A stretch of 64,000 nucleotides of DNA from NCBI RefSeq assembly GCF_012933385.1, contig NZ_JABBPN010000011.1, forward strand, positions 1 to 64,000, written 5' to 3'. The notes under the pieces are model-generated. The model was given only the letters and a program-made list of their open reading frames with translations, did not search any database and was not told where the DNA came from. The number at the start of each line of letters is the position of its first letter. Within the stretch, counting starts at the first letter, position 1. This DNA is from Paenibacillus lemnae. Lineage in GTDB: Bacteria; Bacillota; Bacilli; Paenibacillales; Paenibacillaceae. Below are positions 26,849 to 36,684 of this stretch, in pieces. The position numbers and the translations under genes are program-made.

Positions 26849-27973
26849 ATGAAACAGCCGTTTCGCATATTGCATGTCGTTGGCACGATGAATCGTGCGG
26901 GAACCGAAACCATGCTGATGAACCTTTACCGTCAGATGGACCGGAGCCGAATCCAGTTTGATTTTATGATACACACCCATAAGCAGGGGGACTACGATGA
27001 GGAAATTCTGCAGCTGGGCGGCCGATTATACCGGATGCCCATGTATGAAGGGATTAATCATCTCTCCTACTGCCGGGCCTGGAGAAGCTTTTTAGCAGAT
27101 CATCCGGAACATGCCGTGGTACACGGGCATATAGGAAGGTCTGCAGCCATTTACTTGAGGCTGGCCAAAGCCCGCGGAAGATTCACAATCGCTCACAGTC
27201 ATGGCATGAAGAAAGGCGGCGGCAGGATGAGAAGATTGCTTATTCCGCTGTTGGCTTATCCGACCCGATCTGCCGCTCATTACTTCTTTGGATGCTCGAG
27301 GGCAGCCGGAGTAGACCGATTTGGTGTGAAAGCAGCAGCATCCGATCAATTCAAGGTACTGAATAATGCGATATTTGCCGAGCGGTTCCAATATTCCCGG
27401 GAGCTGCGGTATGAGATGCGCGGCCAGTTAGAGGTGGAAGGGAAATTTGTCATCGGTCATGTTGGCCGGTTTACCGCCCCCAAGAATCACAAGAGACTCA
27501 TTCAGATCTTTAAGTCGATGTGCCTCCGCCAGTCAAATGCGGTATTAATGCTTGTCGGTGAGGGCGAGCTGCGCGGCATGATCGAGCAGGAGGTTGAACA
27601 GGCTGGCCTCACGGAACGTGTTATGTTTACCGGTGGACGAGCAGATATCGCAGAGCTGATGCAGGCAATGGATGTATTTGTGTTTCCTTCCCTGCATGAG
27701 GGCCTGGGCATTGTCACGATTGAAGCGCAGGCAGCCGGATTACCGTGCATTGTCTCGGATTCGATCCCGGCTGAAGCTTTTATTACGAAGAACATACAAG
27801 CCATTTCGCTGGATGAACCGCCAGATGCCTGGGCAGAGGCAATTGTACAGTATGCCGGCGGATATGAACGAGAGAGCACATGGAACGAGATAAAAAGAAA
27901 CGGGTTTGACATCGCAGATACGGCCCGATGGCTCGAGGACTTTTATCTGTCAAAAGCAGGCAGTCCACAATGA
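26849..27973 (+). CDS. GT4 glycosyltransferase, EpsF-like
   Basis: GT-B glycosyltransferase of 374 residues. It starts with FRILHVVGTMNRAGTETMLMN, typical of EpsF-type enzymes, and has FVIGHVGRFTAPKNHKRLIQ and the nucleotide-binding PSLHEGLGIVTIEAQAAGLP. ATG 26849 follows AAGGAG; the longer frame begins before it at 26828. Its stop overlaps the next start as ATGA, indicating coupled translation. Acceptor and donor are unknown. Confidence 0.88.
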   Translation: MKQPFRILHVVGTMNRAGTETMLMNLYRQMDRSRIQFDFMIHTHKQGDYDEEILQLGGRLYRMPMYEGINHLSYCRAWRSFLADHPEHAVVHGHIGRSAAIYLRLAKARGRFTIAHSHGMKKGGGRMRRLLIPLLAYPTRSAAHYFFGCSRAAGVDRFGVKAAASDQFKVLNNAIFAERFQYSRELRYEMRGQLEVEGKFVIGHVGRFTAPKNHKRLIQIFKSMCLRQSNAVLMLVGEGELRGMIEQEVEQAGLTERVMFTGGRADIAELMQAMDVFVFPSLHEGLGIVTIEAQAAGLPCIVSDSIPAEAFITKNIQAISLDEPPDAWAEAIVQYAGGYERESTWNEIKRNGFDIADTARWLEDFYLSKAGSPQ

Positions 27974-28881
27974 AGAAACCGATGGGGCGGATCCTTAAAA
28001 TGAAGAGAATCACAGTGTTTACTCCATGCTATAACCGCGCTTATATTTTGGGAACATTATACGAGAGCTTGAAGAAGCAGATTCACCCTTCCTTCCTGTG
28101 GCTGATCGTGGATGACGGGTCAACAGATGATACCGAAGAGCTAGTGCAGGGCTGGATAGCGGAGAACCTGATCGAAATTCAGTACTATAAACAGGAGAAT
28201 GGTGGAAAGCAGCGGGCGCATAATAAGGGGGTGCAGCTGTGCGATACAGAGCTGTTCATCTGTGTTGATTCGGACGATTATTTGACCGAGGATGCGGTCG
28301 ATACCCTGATCCGTGTATGGGACCGGATCGGCAGCAAGCGGGAAATCAGCGGAATTGCAGCCCTGAGGGGAACGGACAGGCATACACCAATCGGCACCGC
28401 CATGCCCCGGCACATTCAAGCCTCCCGTTTAAGCGATTTGTATCATGTACATGGCTTTCGCGGGGATACGGCACTGCTGTTCAGAACCGAGATTTTGAAG
28501 GAGTTTCCCTTTTATGTATTTGAAGGCGAGAAGTTTATCGGCGAAAGCTATGTATATCTCCAAATCGACCAGCACTACTCATTATATATATTAGATGAAA
28601 TTATATATATATGCAGATATCTTGAGGATGGATATACTAGAAATGTCAGAAGATTGATTCAGAACAACCCCAAGGGATATATGCTTCTGAACAGGCAGGG
28701 GGCCGAGCATTCACGGACACTGAAGAACAGGTATCTGTACTCTATCCGTTATATTATCGGTTGTCTGCTGAGCGGGGAGAAGGGGGCCATAAGGAAAGCC
28801 CCTTCTAGAATACTGACAGCTTTGGCTCTTCCGCCGGCCTTAGTCTTGAGCTATCTAACCTACAAAATGGGAAGAAAGTAA
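27970..28881 (+). CDS. GT2 family glycosyltransferase
   Basis: GT-A inverting glycosyltransferase of 303 residues, with ITVFTPCYNRAYIL at the start, LIVDDGSTDDT and the metal-binding VDSDDY motif near residue 97. The last 35 residues include a hydrophobic segment that may tether it to the membrane. The start is placed at ATG 27970, overlapping the previous stop; ATG 28000 is also possible. It is directly followed, with no gap, by the polymerase-like gene. Confidence 0.87.
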   Translation: MKKPMGRILKMKRITVFTPCYNRAYILGTLYESLKKQIHPSFLWLIVDDGSTDDTEELVQGWIAENLIEIQYYKQENGGKQRAHNKGVQLCDTELFICVDSDDYLTEDAVDTLIRVWDRIGSKREISGIAALRGTDRHTPIGTAMPRHIQASRLSDLYHVHGFRGDTALLFRTEILKEFPFYVFEGEKFIGESYVYLQIDQHYSLYILDEIIYICRYLEDGYTRNVRRLIQNNPKGYMLLNRQGAEHSRTLKNRYLYSIRYIIGCLLSGEKGAIRKAPSRILTALALPPALVLSYLTYKMGRK

Positions 28882-29958
28882 ATGATATATATCGCCTTGG
28901 TTTTCCTGCTGCTGATCTGGATCTCCATTTTGCAGACGCTATCCAGGCAAGAATCTTCAATTCAGCGGCTGTTCCTGTTTATATCCGGCACCATGCTTGC
29001 CCTGCTGTCCGGTTTTCGGTTTGAAACGGGCGGTGATTTTTATGCGAATTATGTGGGGTTTATCAAGGCCAGCAGCATGAGCTTTAAAGAGATATTTTGG
29101 AGCTATGATGAATATGGACATATGCTGTTTCGAAAGCTCATCTCGCTGTTCACCGAGGATCCCCAATGGTATTTTATAATCAGCAGCGCCTGGATTATCC
29201 TATCATTCTTTATATTCATCTACAGATACTCCGCAAATCCCTATTTAAGTGTGCTGCTGTTTGTGACGCTGGGGCAGTATTTTGTCGCTCATAATATAAC
29301 GAGGCAGTATATTGCGATTTCGATTTGTTTATACGCTATTCCGTTTCTTCTATCCCGAAAAATGATACGTTATATGATCATCATTCTGATTGCGATGACC
29401 TTTCATACCAGTGCTATCGTGATGATCCCGCTGTATTTTCTAGTTCTCATTAACATTTCCGGACAGACCATCTTGAAATATATGATCGGCATTGCATTTT
29501 TGAATGCAGGCTTTGGCGCAGTGCTCCCCTGGATCCAGAAGTTTGTGTATTCCGATGAATATATGGAAGGCAGCTATGGCGTACAGGAAGCCAATATGCT
29601 GAATGCTTTATTACCCGCTCTACTATTCATACTGCTATGCTGTTTCTACTATATTGAGTATATAAAAAATAAAGAGAATCGGATGTCCGTGGTCAGCAGC
29701 GCGATGATTCATATGGGCCTGATCAGTTTCTTGTTCAGCACGTTAAGTGTAACCAGCATGCTGATCCTGAACAGAATCGGGGGATACTTTATGGTCAGCT
29801 ATCTGATTATTATCCCGCTGTTAATTGCCCGCACCGAACCAAGAAAAAAGGGACTGCTTTATTTGTCCATTTTGACAATCTGCCTGGCCTATTTTGTGCT
29901 AAATGTGTTCTTGGGCAGATTGACACCAAAGCCATATATCCCATTCTGGAAATACTAG
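28882..29958 (+). CDS. EpsG-like polysaccharide polymerase, multi-pass membrane protein
   Basis: 358 residues with about ten predicted hydrophobic helices across its length and the EpsG-family pattern SGFRFETGGDFYANYVGF near residue 42. EpsG/Wzy proteins polymerise lipid-linked repeat units on the outer side of the membrane. AT-rich codons such as ATA are more frequent here than in neighbouring genes. It precedes the flippase by 18 bp, a usual Wzy-Wzx pair. Confidence 0.85.
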   Translation: MIYIALVFLLLIWISILQTLSRQESSIQRLFLFISGTMLALLSGFRFETGGDFYANYVGFIKASSMSFKEIFWSYDEYGHMLFRKLISLFTEDPQWYFIISSAWIILSFFIFIYRYSANPYLSVLLFVTLGQYFVAHNITRQYIAISICLYAIPFLLSRKMIRYMIIILIAMTFHTSAIVMIPLYFLVLINISGQTILKYMIGIAFLNAGFGAVLPWIQKFVYSDEYMEGSYGVQEANMLNALLPALLFILLCCFYYIEYIKNKENRMSVVSSAMIHMGLISFLFSTLSVTSMLILNRIGGYFMVSYLIIIPLLIARTEPRKKGLLYLSILTICLAYFVLNVFLGRLTPKPYIPFWKY

Positions 29959-29976
29959 ACCATTTTAGAGGTAAAC

Positions 29977-31278
29977 ATGATCAAAAAGCTGTTCTCCGTT
30001 TACGCCAGCAATATGCTGCTCGGAATTCTGGGGTTTATTACCGTTCCCGTGCTCCTTGCACATATGGGGATTGAAGGATATGGATATTACGGGATCTATC
30101 TGACCCTGTTTTCCTACTACACTTTGTTTGAGCTTGGCATTATAAAGCATTTCACGAAGCTGCTGTCTCAGAACAATAACGCAGAGCTCCAAAAGGTAAT
30201 CAGCTGCTTCTATTATTTCACGGTTGCGATGATCATTCTATCGATCCCTTTCATCGTGCCGATCATCCAGGCGGGTTTTGGAGTGCCATGGAAGTACGCC
30301 CTTCTGCTTGGTGTAATGGTGCCTATTGAATATGTTTTGTATATGCCTTCGAAAATACACATAGCATACGCCGCAGCTAACAAGAAATTTGAAAGAATCA
30401 GCGCCTTTAATCTAGTCTCCGGACTAATCCGTTACATGCTTCTCATCATCGGGGCTGTTGTTACCCAGCATATATTTATCGTCCTGCTTCTCCTGACGCT
30501 GCGCAGAATTTTCGATATCCGTTTGTCCAGAAGGATGATTCGGGAGGGTCATATCCGCATCTTTGATCTGGGGCAGGTGAACCGGGATAATCTTCGCCAG
30601 GTATTTCGCTATTATAAGGAATCCTTTTTTCTTTCCGTCACCCAGGCGCTGCAGATTAATCTGAGCGGAATGATGGCGTTGATGGTTTCGCATTGGTTCG
30701 GTGTAGCGGGGCTGGGATTATTCAGAAGTACTTATGATGTGCTTTCGAAAATCTGGTTCTTCTCCAACGGCTTGGGGATGGTCGTCTTTCCATACTTTGC
30801 AGGGGGTTCGGTAAAGACGGCGAATTACCGGAAATACACGCTGATCAGCTGGGGATTTTACTCGGTGCTTCTCCTTGTATTTATATGTTTATTTCCTTAT
30901 GTTAACCAATATATGCTGCATGGGCTGCTGCAAGGAAGATCCGACTTTCTGCTGTATCTGTTCATGTTAATTTCGGTGCTGCTGGCGGCTCAGAGCAATT
31001 TGAGCTACGAGTATTTACAGGCCAGGGGAGAATATAAGTCTTTATGGCTGATCACTCTTGTGACCAATCTCGTATTTGGGGCATGCGCTTTTGTCGTTTA
31101 CAGCTATACGCACAGCCTCCTGTCTGTGGGGATCGCATGGACCTCGGGCTTGATCTTACAAACATGCTGGTTTGAAGCCAAGTCTCTGAAGCCGATAAAG
31201 CTCGCTTTCTGGTATCCGTTAGCGTTTGCAGCCTGCTGGCTCCTTGCGGGTTACGTCTGTTTGCGTTTACAGTTCTAA
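29977..31278 (+). CDS. Wzx-type oligosaccharide flippase
   Basis: Multi-pass membrane protein of 433 residues with about 12-14 hydrophobic segments, of the polysaccharide biosynthesis/MOP transporter family. It starts with LFSVYASNMLLGILGFITVPVLLAHMG, typical of Wzx/EpsK. It likely moves undecaprenyl-linked repeat units to the outer face for polymerisation. The ribosome site is modest (AGAGGTAAAC). Confidence 0.87.
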   Translation: MIKKLFSVYASNMLLGILGFITVPVLLAHMGIEGYGYYGIYLTLFSYYTLFELGIIKHFTKLLSQNNNAELQKVISCFYYFTVAMIILSIPFIVPIIQAGFGVPWKYALLLGVMVPIEYVLYMPSKIHIAYAAANKKFERISAFNLVSGLIRYMLLIIGAVVTQHIFIVLLLLTLRRIFDIRLSRRMIREGHIRIFDLGQVNRDNLRQVFRYYKESFFLSVTQALQINLSGMMALMVSHWFGVAGLGLFRSTYDVLSKIWFFSNGLGMVVFPYFAGGSVKTANYRKYTLISWGFYSVLLLVFICLFPYVNQYMLHGLLQGRSDFLLYLFMLISVLLAAQSNLSYEYLQARGEYKSLWLITLVTNLVFGACAFVVYSYTHSLLSVGIAWTSGLILQTCWFEAKSLKPIKLAFWYPLAFAACWLLAGYVCLRLQF

Positions 31279-31307
31279 TTTCATGTCATACCAAGAGAGG
31301 TAGAATA

Positions 31308-31793
31308 ATGCCAAAACTCTTCAGATGGCTTCCTGCAGTGCTGGTAATGGTCATCATATTTCTGTTCTCCTCCCAGCCTTATCATGAACAGGATCTGAGG
31401 CCCAGTCTGAAGGGGAGTTTCGTAACAGACTCCTTGGCGAGGAGCTTGTCCGGGATTCACTTTCAGTATGCAGGGAGTGAGATAAGCGCGAGCGCACTGG
31501 GAAATGCGGGGGTACTTGAGTTTCTGATTCGAAAGGGAGCGCATTTATCCATTTACGCCCTGCTCGGGTTCGCGCTGGTCTATGCGTTCAATGCCAAAAG
31601 GCCGTGGCGGGGATATAGTTCCGCGGTTCTGATCTCTTTTCTGTATGCATGTTCGGACGAATTTCATCAGAGCCTGACCCCAGACCGTACTCCGTTACTG
31701 CAAGATGTAATTGTAGATACTATAGGAGCGATCTTAGGAGCGGGTTTGATGGTTTTGTTGAAGGCGCACGCGGACCGCAAGCAGCTAACGTAA
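31308..31793 (+). CDS. VanZ family membrane protein with a hybrid C-terminus
   Basis: VanZ-like protein of 161 residues with about four hydrophobic segments and the family pattern RKGAHLSIYALLGFAL and SDEFHQSLTPDRTPLLQD. AGAGGT precedes the start. Its last 11 codons and stop (31758-31793, [11 protein letters not shown]) are read, in another frame, from the duplicated csp 3' end, so the gene runs into the right-hand repeat and its original tail may have been lost or lengthened. Last gene of the glycan cluster. Confidence 0.85.
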   Translation: MPKLFRWLPAVLVMVIIFLFSSQPYHEQDLRPSLKGSFVTDSLARSLSGIHFQYAGSEISASALGNAGVLEFLIRKGAHLSIYALLGFALVYAFNAKRPWRGYSSAVLISFLYACSDEFHQSLTPDRTPLLQDVIVDTIGAILGAGLMVLLKAHADRKQLT

Positions 31794-31863
31794 TCAGATT
31801 ATAATCATCCGGCTTTAGCCGACCTACATAGCACGGTATTGATGGTTAACAACTGAAGATTCG
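31757..31863 (+). repeat. Right copy of 107-bp direct repeat (csp 3' remnant)
   Basis: Copy of 16998-17104 with two differences. It holds the last 15 codons of the cold-shock gene without the rest of the gene, so it is a displaced fragment. It is followed by a different terminator and then hpf. Confidence 0.95.
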
Positions 31864-31868
31864 TAGCG

Positions 31869-31900
31869 AAAAGACTCTGGTGAGAACCAGAGTCTTTTTT
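31869..31900 (+). terminator. Terminator after the right repeat copy
   Basis: AAAAGACTCTGG pairs with CCAGAGTCTTTT over 12 bp with a 6-base loop, followed by T residues. Possibly the original csp terminator, now ending the glycan operon. Confidence 0.88.
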
Positions 31901-31934
31901 CTGTTCTTTGGGTAATGTTCAACATACAACGGTT

Positions 31935-31963
31935 TTTACATCCCCTTAACAAAGTGTTATAAT
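31935..31963 (+). promoter_or_regulatory. SigA promoter of hpf
   Basis: TTTACA (31935-31940), 17-base spacer, perfect TATAAT (31958-31963), 25 bp before the hpf start. Confidence 0.75.
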
Positions 31964-31987
31964 GGAGGGGCAAAGGAGGAGTGCCCA

Positions 31988-32554
31988 ATGCAATTCAGTA
32001 TTCGAGGTCAACAAATTGATGTGACCGACGCGTTGAAGGACTACGTTGACAAGAAGCTCAGCAGACTCGAAAAGTATTTCGATGCACCCCCCACCTCGGA
32101 AGGATATGTAACGCTTAATGTTATCCGAGGATTGCACACAGTGGAGGTTACGATTCCACTGCCGGGCGTTATGCTCCGGGCAGAAGATCGAAGCGACGAT
32201 ATGTATGCTTCCATTGACGCTGTTGTGGACAAGTTGGAACGCCAGATCCGTAAGCACAAGACGAAGCTGAACCGCAAGTTCCGCCAGGAAGGCAGTCTGA
32301 AGACGCTGTTCGTGGAGAATGGATCGGCAGCCGGTGTTGTTGCACTGGATCACGAAGAAGAGACAGATGACGATGAATTGGAAGTAGTACGTACCAAGCG
32401 GTTTACGATGAAGCCGATGGACGTGGAGGAAGCGATCCTCCAGATGAACATGATTGGTCATGATTTCTTTGTATTCACCAACATTGAGTCACAAGAAGTG
32501 AACGTCGTATACAAGCGTGACGACGGGAAGTACGGCTTAATCGAGCGGGATTAG
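31988..32554 (+). CDS. hpf: Long-form ribosome hibernation promoting factor
   Basis: Binds the 30S subunit and joins two ribosomes into inactive 100S dimers in stationary phase. The 188-residue length marks the long form: N-terminal RaiA domain (FSIRGQQIDVTDAL-type start to about residue 105) and C-terminal dimerisation domain (RTKRFTMKPMDVEEAILQMNMIGHDFFVF). AAAGGAGGA precedes ATG 31988. As in B. subtilis (yvyD), it lies after the flagellar genes and before secA. Confidence 0.95.
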   Translation: MQFSIRGQQIDVTDALKDYVDKKLSRLEKYFDAPPTSEGYVTLNVIRGLHTVEVTIPLPGVMLRAEDRSDDMYASIDAVVDKLERQIRKHKTKLNRKFRQEGSLKTLFVENGSAAGVVALDHEEETDDDELEVVRTKRFTMKPMDVEEAILQMNMIGHDFFVFTNIESQEVNVVYKRDDGKYGLIERD

Positions 32555-32586
32555 ATGACGCTCACCAACCTAATATAATGTATGAT

Positions 32587-32620
32587 GAGCCCTACTTGCC
32601 TTTATGGCAGTGGGGCTCTT
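32587..32620 (+). terminator. Terminator of hpf
   Basis: GAGCCCTACTTGCC pairs with GGCAGTGGGGCTC (one bulge, one G-U), followed by a short TCTTTAA. Moderate strength. Confidence 0.6.
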
Positions 32621-32657
32621 TAATGTAACTTGGCGTATACTCCTTTAACCTTATGTG

Positions 32658-32686
32658 TTGCGGCATCCTTTACAAACTGTTACAAT
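32658..32686 (+). promoter_or_regulatory. SigA promoter candidate of secA
   Basis: TTGCGG (32658-32663), 17-base spacer, TACAAT (32681-32686). It leaves an untranslated leader of about 150 nt before secA. Confidence 0.55.
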
Positions 32687-32841
32687 TTAACTAACGTGTA
32701 TCCTGCGGACGGGGTTTGACCCTGGCTGACAGGATTGTCATTTTTTATTTATGCATTCACTAATCGATTTCATCCAGCAGCCCTTTGATCGTGAACATGA
32801 AATCGGTTCTATTCTATTTGTTTGCACGAAAGGGGTTAACC

Positions 32842-35352
32842 ATGCTAGGACTTGTCAAGAAGATCTTCGGCGACACCAACGAGCGTGATGTCAAACGTCT
32901 CATGAAGACGGTCGATGTAATTAACAAAATGGAACCTGAATTTCAGGCGCTCTCGGACGAACAGCTGAAAGCCAAAACCGCCGAGTTTCGTGAACGGCTG
33001 GAGAAGGGTGCCGAGCTGGACGAGCTGCTCCCTGAAGCTTTTGCCACAGTCCGTGAAGCATCCAGACGTACACTGGGTAAACGCCACTATGATGTGCAGC
33101 TGGTCGGAGGTATGGCCCTCCATGAAGGAAGAATTGCAGAGATGAAAACCGGGGAAGGCAAGACATTGGTCGGTACCCTTCCGGTTTATTTAAACGCGCT
33201 GACAGGCAAAGGTGTCCATGTGGTAACCGTCAATGATTATCTGGCGACCCGGGACAGCGAAGAAATGGCGCAAATATATAATTACCTCGGCATGACAGTC
33301 GGGGTGAACCTGAGCGGGATGGAGCATCCTCAGAAGCAGGAGGCTTATGCCTGCGATATTACGTACGGTACAAACAATGAGTTCGGTTTTGACTACCTGC
33401 GCGATAATATGGTGCTGTATAAGGAACAGATGGTACAGCGTCCGCTGCATTTTTGTATCATTGACGAAGTGGACTCCATTCTGGTCGATGAAGCCCGGAC
33501 GCCGCTGATCATTTCAGGACAGGCCCAGAAATCGACCGAACTTTACTATGCGGCTGACCGTTTTGTGAAGCGTTTGGAAGCAGAAGAAGATTTTACAGTG
33601 GATATCAAGGTCAAAGCCGTGTCCCTTACGGAAAAAGGTGTGGCCAAGACGGAACGTGCCTTTGGCATCGATAACCTGTATGATCACAGCCATGTGACAT
33701 TGAATCACCATATTGTACAAGCGTTGAAAGCGAATGTAATCATGCGCCGTGACGTGGATTATGTGGTAACCGAAGATGAAGTCGTCATTGTAGATGAATT
33801 CACCGGCCGCCTGATGGCAGGACGCCGTTACAGCGATGGTCTTCACCAGGCGATTGAAGCCAAGGAAGGCATCGAGGTCCAGAACGAGAGCATGACACTC
33901 GCTACAATTACATTCCAGAACTATTTCCGGATGTACCGCAAGCTGGCAGGCATGACGGGTACGGCGAAGACGGAGGAAGAGGAATTCAAGAAGATTTATG
34001 GTCTTGAAGTGCTTCAGGTTCCTACCAACCGGCCGAACCAGCGTCAGGACAAGCCGGACGTCGTATACAAGAGCGTGGAAGGTAAGTTCAAGGCTGTAGT
34101 GGAAGAGATCGTGGAACGCCATCAGAAAAACCAGCCGATTCTGGTTGGGACGGTGTCCATCGAGAACTCCGAACGCCTGTCCGAGCTGCTGAAGCGTAAA
34201 GGTGTATCCCATAAAGTATTGAATGCGAAATACCATGCGGAAGAAGCCGAGATTATTTCCCGTGCCGGTCAGGCGGGTGCTGTGACCATTGCAACCAACA
34301 TGGCAGGACGCGGTACGGATATTCTGCTGGGCGATGGTGTGCAGGATGTCGGCGGTCTCCATATCATTGGTACAGAGCGCCATGAATCACGCCGGATCGA
34401 TAACCAGCTTCGCGGCCGTGCCGGACGTCAGGGTGACCCGGGTTCGACCCAGTTCTATCTGTCGCTGGGCGACGAGCTGATGAAGCGTTTTGGTACCGAC
34501 AATGTACTCAATATGATGGAACGCCTCGGTTTTGAGGAAGATCAGCCGATTGAGAGCAAAATGATTACCCGTGCGGTGGAATCCGCCCAGAAGCGGGTAG
34601 AAGGCAATAACTTTGACCTGCGTAAAGTCGTACTGCAGTATGATGATGTTATGAACCAGCAGCGCGAGATCATCTACAAGCAGCGCCGTGAAATTCTGGA
34701 GTCCGAGGATATCAAGCAGGTCGTGCTCGACATGATCAAGCCGGTCATCGACCGTGTGGTAGAAGCACACTGCGGTGATGATATTCCGGAGAACTGGGAT
34801 CTGCAGGATGTGGCAGAATACGTCAACAGCAAGCTGCTGGACGAAGGTGCAGTGACCCGTGACGATCTGTGGGGCAAGGAAGTGAATGAAATTTCCGAGT
34901 ACCTCTTTGAACGTGTCATGAAGAAATACACCGACCGCGAAGAAACCATCGGCGCAGAGCTGGTGCGTGAGTTCGAGAAGGTTATCGTACTGCGTGCTGT
35001 AGACAGCAAATGGATGGACCACATCGATGCGATGGATCAGCTTCGTCAAGGTATCCACCTGCGTGCATACGGCGGTACAGATCCGCTGCGTGAGTATCAG
35101 TTCGAAGGCTTTGAAATGTTCCACACGATGATCGCCACGATTCAGGAAGAAGTGGCCACTTATGTGATGAAGGCACAGATCCAATCCAATCAGGAGCGCC
35201 AAGCGGTTGTGGAAGAGAGCAAAGTTTCTACGAACAGCAGCGAGCCTGTGGAGAAGCGTCCAGTGCAAGTGAAGGACGAAGCAGGCCGGAACGAGCCTTG
35301 TCCATGCGGCAGCGGCAAGAAGTACAAGAACTGTCACGGACAGAACGCATAA
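32842..35352 (+). CDS. secA: Preprotein translocase ATPase SecA
   Basis: Motor that drives unfolded proteins through SecYEG. The 836-residue product has Walker [12 protein letters not shown], the DEVD box, the preprotein cross-linking domain, [10 protein letters not shown], and the C-terminal zinc-binding [17 protein letters not shown] 32842 ([11 protein letters not shown]) is chosen over a frame opening at 32785, because family members start here and AAGGGG lies just upstream. It precedes prfB as in most Bacilli. Confidence 0.98.
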   Translation: MLGLVKKIFGDTNERDVKRLMKTVDVINKMEPEFQALSDEQLKAKTAEFRERLEKGAELDELLPEAFATVREASRRTLGKRHYDVQLVGGMALHEGRIAEMKTGEGKTLVGTLPVYLNALTGKGVHVVTVNDYLATRDSEEMAQIYNYLGMTVGVNLSGMEHPQKQEAYACDITYGTNNEFGFDYLRDNMVLYKEQMVQRPLHFCIIDEVDSILVDEARTPLIISGQAQKSTELYYAADRFVKRLEAEEDFTVDIKVKAVSLTEKGVAKTERAFGIDNLYDHSHVTLNHHIVQALKANVIMRRDVDYVVTEDEVVIVDEFTGRLMAGRRYSDGLHQAIEAKEGIEVQNESMTLATITFQNYFRMYRKLAGMTGTAKTEEEEFKKIYGLEVLQVPTNRPNQRQDKPDVVYKSVEGKFKAVVEEIVERHQKNQPILVGTVSIENSERLSELLKRKGVSHKVLNAKYHAEEAEIISRAGQAGAVTIATNMAGRGTDILLGDGVQDVGGLHIIGTERHESRRIDNQLRGRAGRQGDPGSTQFYLSLGDELMKRFGTDNVLNMMERLGFEEDQPIESKMITRAVESAQKRVEGNNFDLRKVVLQYDDVMNQQREIIYKQRREILESEDIKQVVLDMIKPVIDRVVEAHCGDDIPENWDLQDVAEYVNSKLLDEGAVTRDDLWGKEVNEISEYLFERVMKKYTDREETIGAELVREFEKVIVLRAVDSKWMDHIDAMDQLRQGIHLRAYGGTDPLREYQFEGFEMFHTMIATIQEEVATYVMKAQIQSNQERQAVVEESKVSTNSSEPVEKRPVQVKDEAGRNEPCPCGSGKKYKNCHGQNA

Positions 35353-35391
35353 TTCCTAATAACCGGGTGGCATGTCAGCCTCCCGCCCTTT

Positions 35392-35478
35392 AAACTCCCT
35401 TGAGCTTAAGCGTGGAGCACCCAAAACGGCTATGAACCATCTGCCGGGTTGCTTCATGTTTCCGGCTTGAGGGAGTTT
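35392..35478. other. Inverted repeat in the secA-prfB gap
   Basis: AAACTCCCT (35392-35400) pairs with AGGGAGTTT (35470-35478) around a loop of about 69 bases. It has no T-run and may be a transcript-end structure or part of the prfB leader. A perfect TATAAT lies at 35515-35520, without a good -35. Confidence 0.3.
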
Positions 35479-35556
35479 ATGATGTGATAGGAACGTTTTC
35501 CCTGCAAGTCGGGGTATAATGAAGAATAAGGGCTAACCACAGAAAGGACGAATGTC

Positions 35557-36670
35557 ATGATCGATCCAACCATCAAGCAGGACCTTCGCGAGATCAGCAA
35601 GAAACTTACCAACCTTAGGGGGTCTCTTTGACTTAGATCTGAAGCACGAACAGATCGAGAATTTTGAAGAAAAAATGGCCGCACCTGACTTCTGGGACGA
35701 TAACGAAAAGGCCCAGAGCGTCATCGCCGAGATGAATGCGGTGAAATCGTTTGTGGATAAATATGAGAAGCTGCAGCAGGAATATGATGATGTGGTCGTC
35801 ATGATCGAACTGGCTGATGAAGAAGGCGATGAAGAGCTCGCCGCTGAGCTGGGTCAGTCCGTGAAGGCTTTGGCGGGCCGCCTGGAAGAGTTCGAACTGC
35901 AGCTGCTGCTGAACCAGCCGTATGATAAACTGAACGCCATACTTGAGCTGCATCCCGGCGCCGGCGGCACCGAGTCCCAGGATTGGGGCCAAATGCTGCT
36001 GCGGATGTATACCCGCTGGGCCGAGAAGAGCGGCTTCAAGGTCGAGACGCTGGATTATCTGGCAGGAGACGAAGCAGGCATCAAGAGTGTCACACTGCTC
36101 ATTAAAGGCTTTAACGCTTACGGCTATCTGAAAGCGGAAAAAGGCGTTCACCGTCTCGTCCGCATCTCGCCGTTTGACTCCTCTGGCCGCCGCCACACCT
36201 CTTTTGTCTCCTGTGATGTTGTGCCGGAGATTACCGATGATGTGGAAGTGGACATTCGGACCGAGGATCTCAAGATCGACACGTACCGTGCCAGCGGCGC
36301 GGGCGGTCAGCATATTAATACTACCGACTCCGCGGTTCGGATCACGCACTTGCCGACAGGGGTGGTCGTGACCTGCCAGAACGAGCGCTCCCAGATCAAG
36401 AACCGCGAACAGGCCATGACGATGCTCCGCTCGAAGCTCTATGAGCGTAAGATTGAAGAGCAGCAGCAGCAGCTAGCGGAGATCCGCGGCGAGCAGTCTG
36501 ATATTGCCTGGGGCAGCCAGATCCGCTCCTATGTGTTCCATCCGTACAGCATGGTGAAGGATCACCGTACCCAGGTGGAGACAGGCAATGTGGGTGCCGT
36601 CATGGACGGTGACCTGAATGTCTTCATTGACGGATATTTGCGCAGCCAGATTAAACAGGACGTAGAGTAA
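35557..36670 (+). CDS. prfB: Peptide chain release factor 2, with programmed +1 frameshift
   Basis: Recognises UGA/UAA stop codons and triggers peptide release. The first 24 codons run from ATG 35557 to an in-frame TGA at 35629-35631; reading continues in the +1 frame from GAC 35630. The shift site is the classical AGGGGG-TCT-CTT-TGA-C, with a Shine-Dalgarno-like AGGGGG just before CTT. The joined protein is 370 residues, normal for RF2, with the stop-recognition SPF motif ([12 protein letters not shown]) and the catalytic GGQ (SGAGGQHIN). RF2 levels therefore control their own synthesis, as known in other bacteria. Confidence 0.97.
35617..35632 (+). promoter_or_regulatory. RF2 +1 frameshift signal
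   Basis: AGGGGG (35617-35622), then TCT CTT TGA C. Low RF2 leaves the TGA unread long enough for the ribosome to slip from CTT to TTT. Confidence 0.95.
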
Positions 36671-36684
36671 GAGGAGCCTTATTC

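Noticed and set aside
17154..31756. Search for an integrase or transposase within the island
   Set aside because: All genes there are glycan-related; none resembles a recombinase.
33514..35337. Long minus-strand ORFs opposite secA
   Set aside because: Antisense shadows of a highly expressed gene with biased codons; no ribosome sites or domain features.
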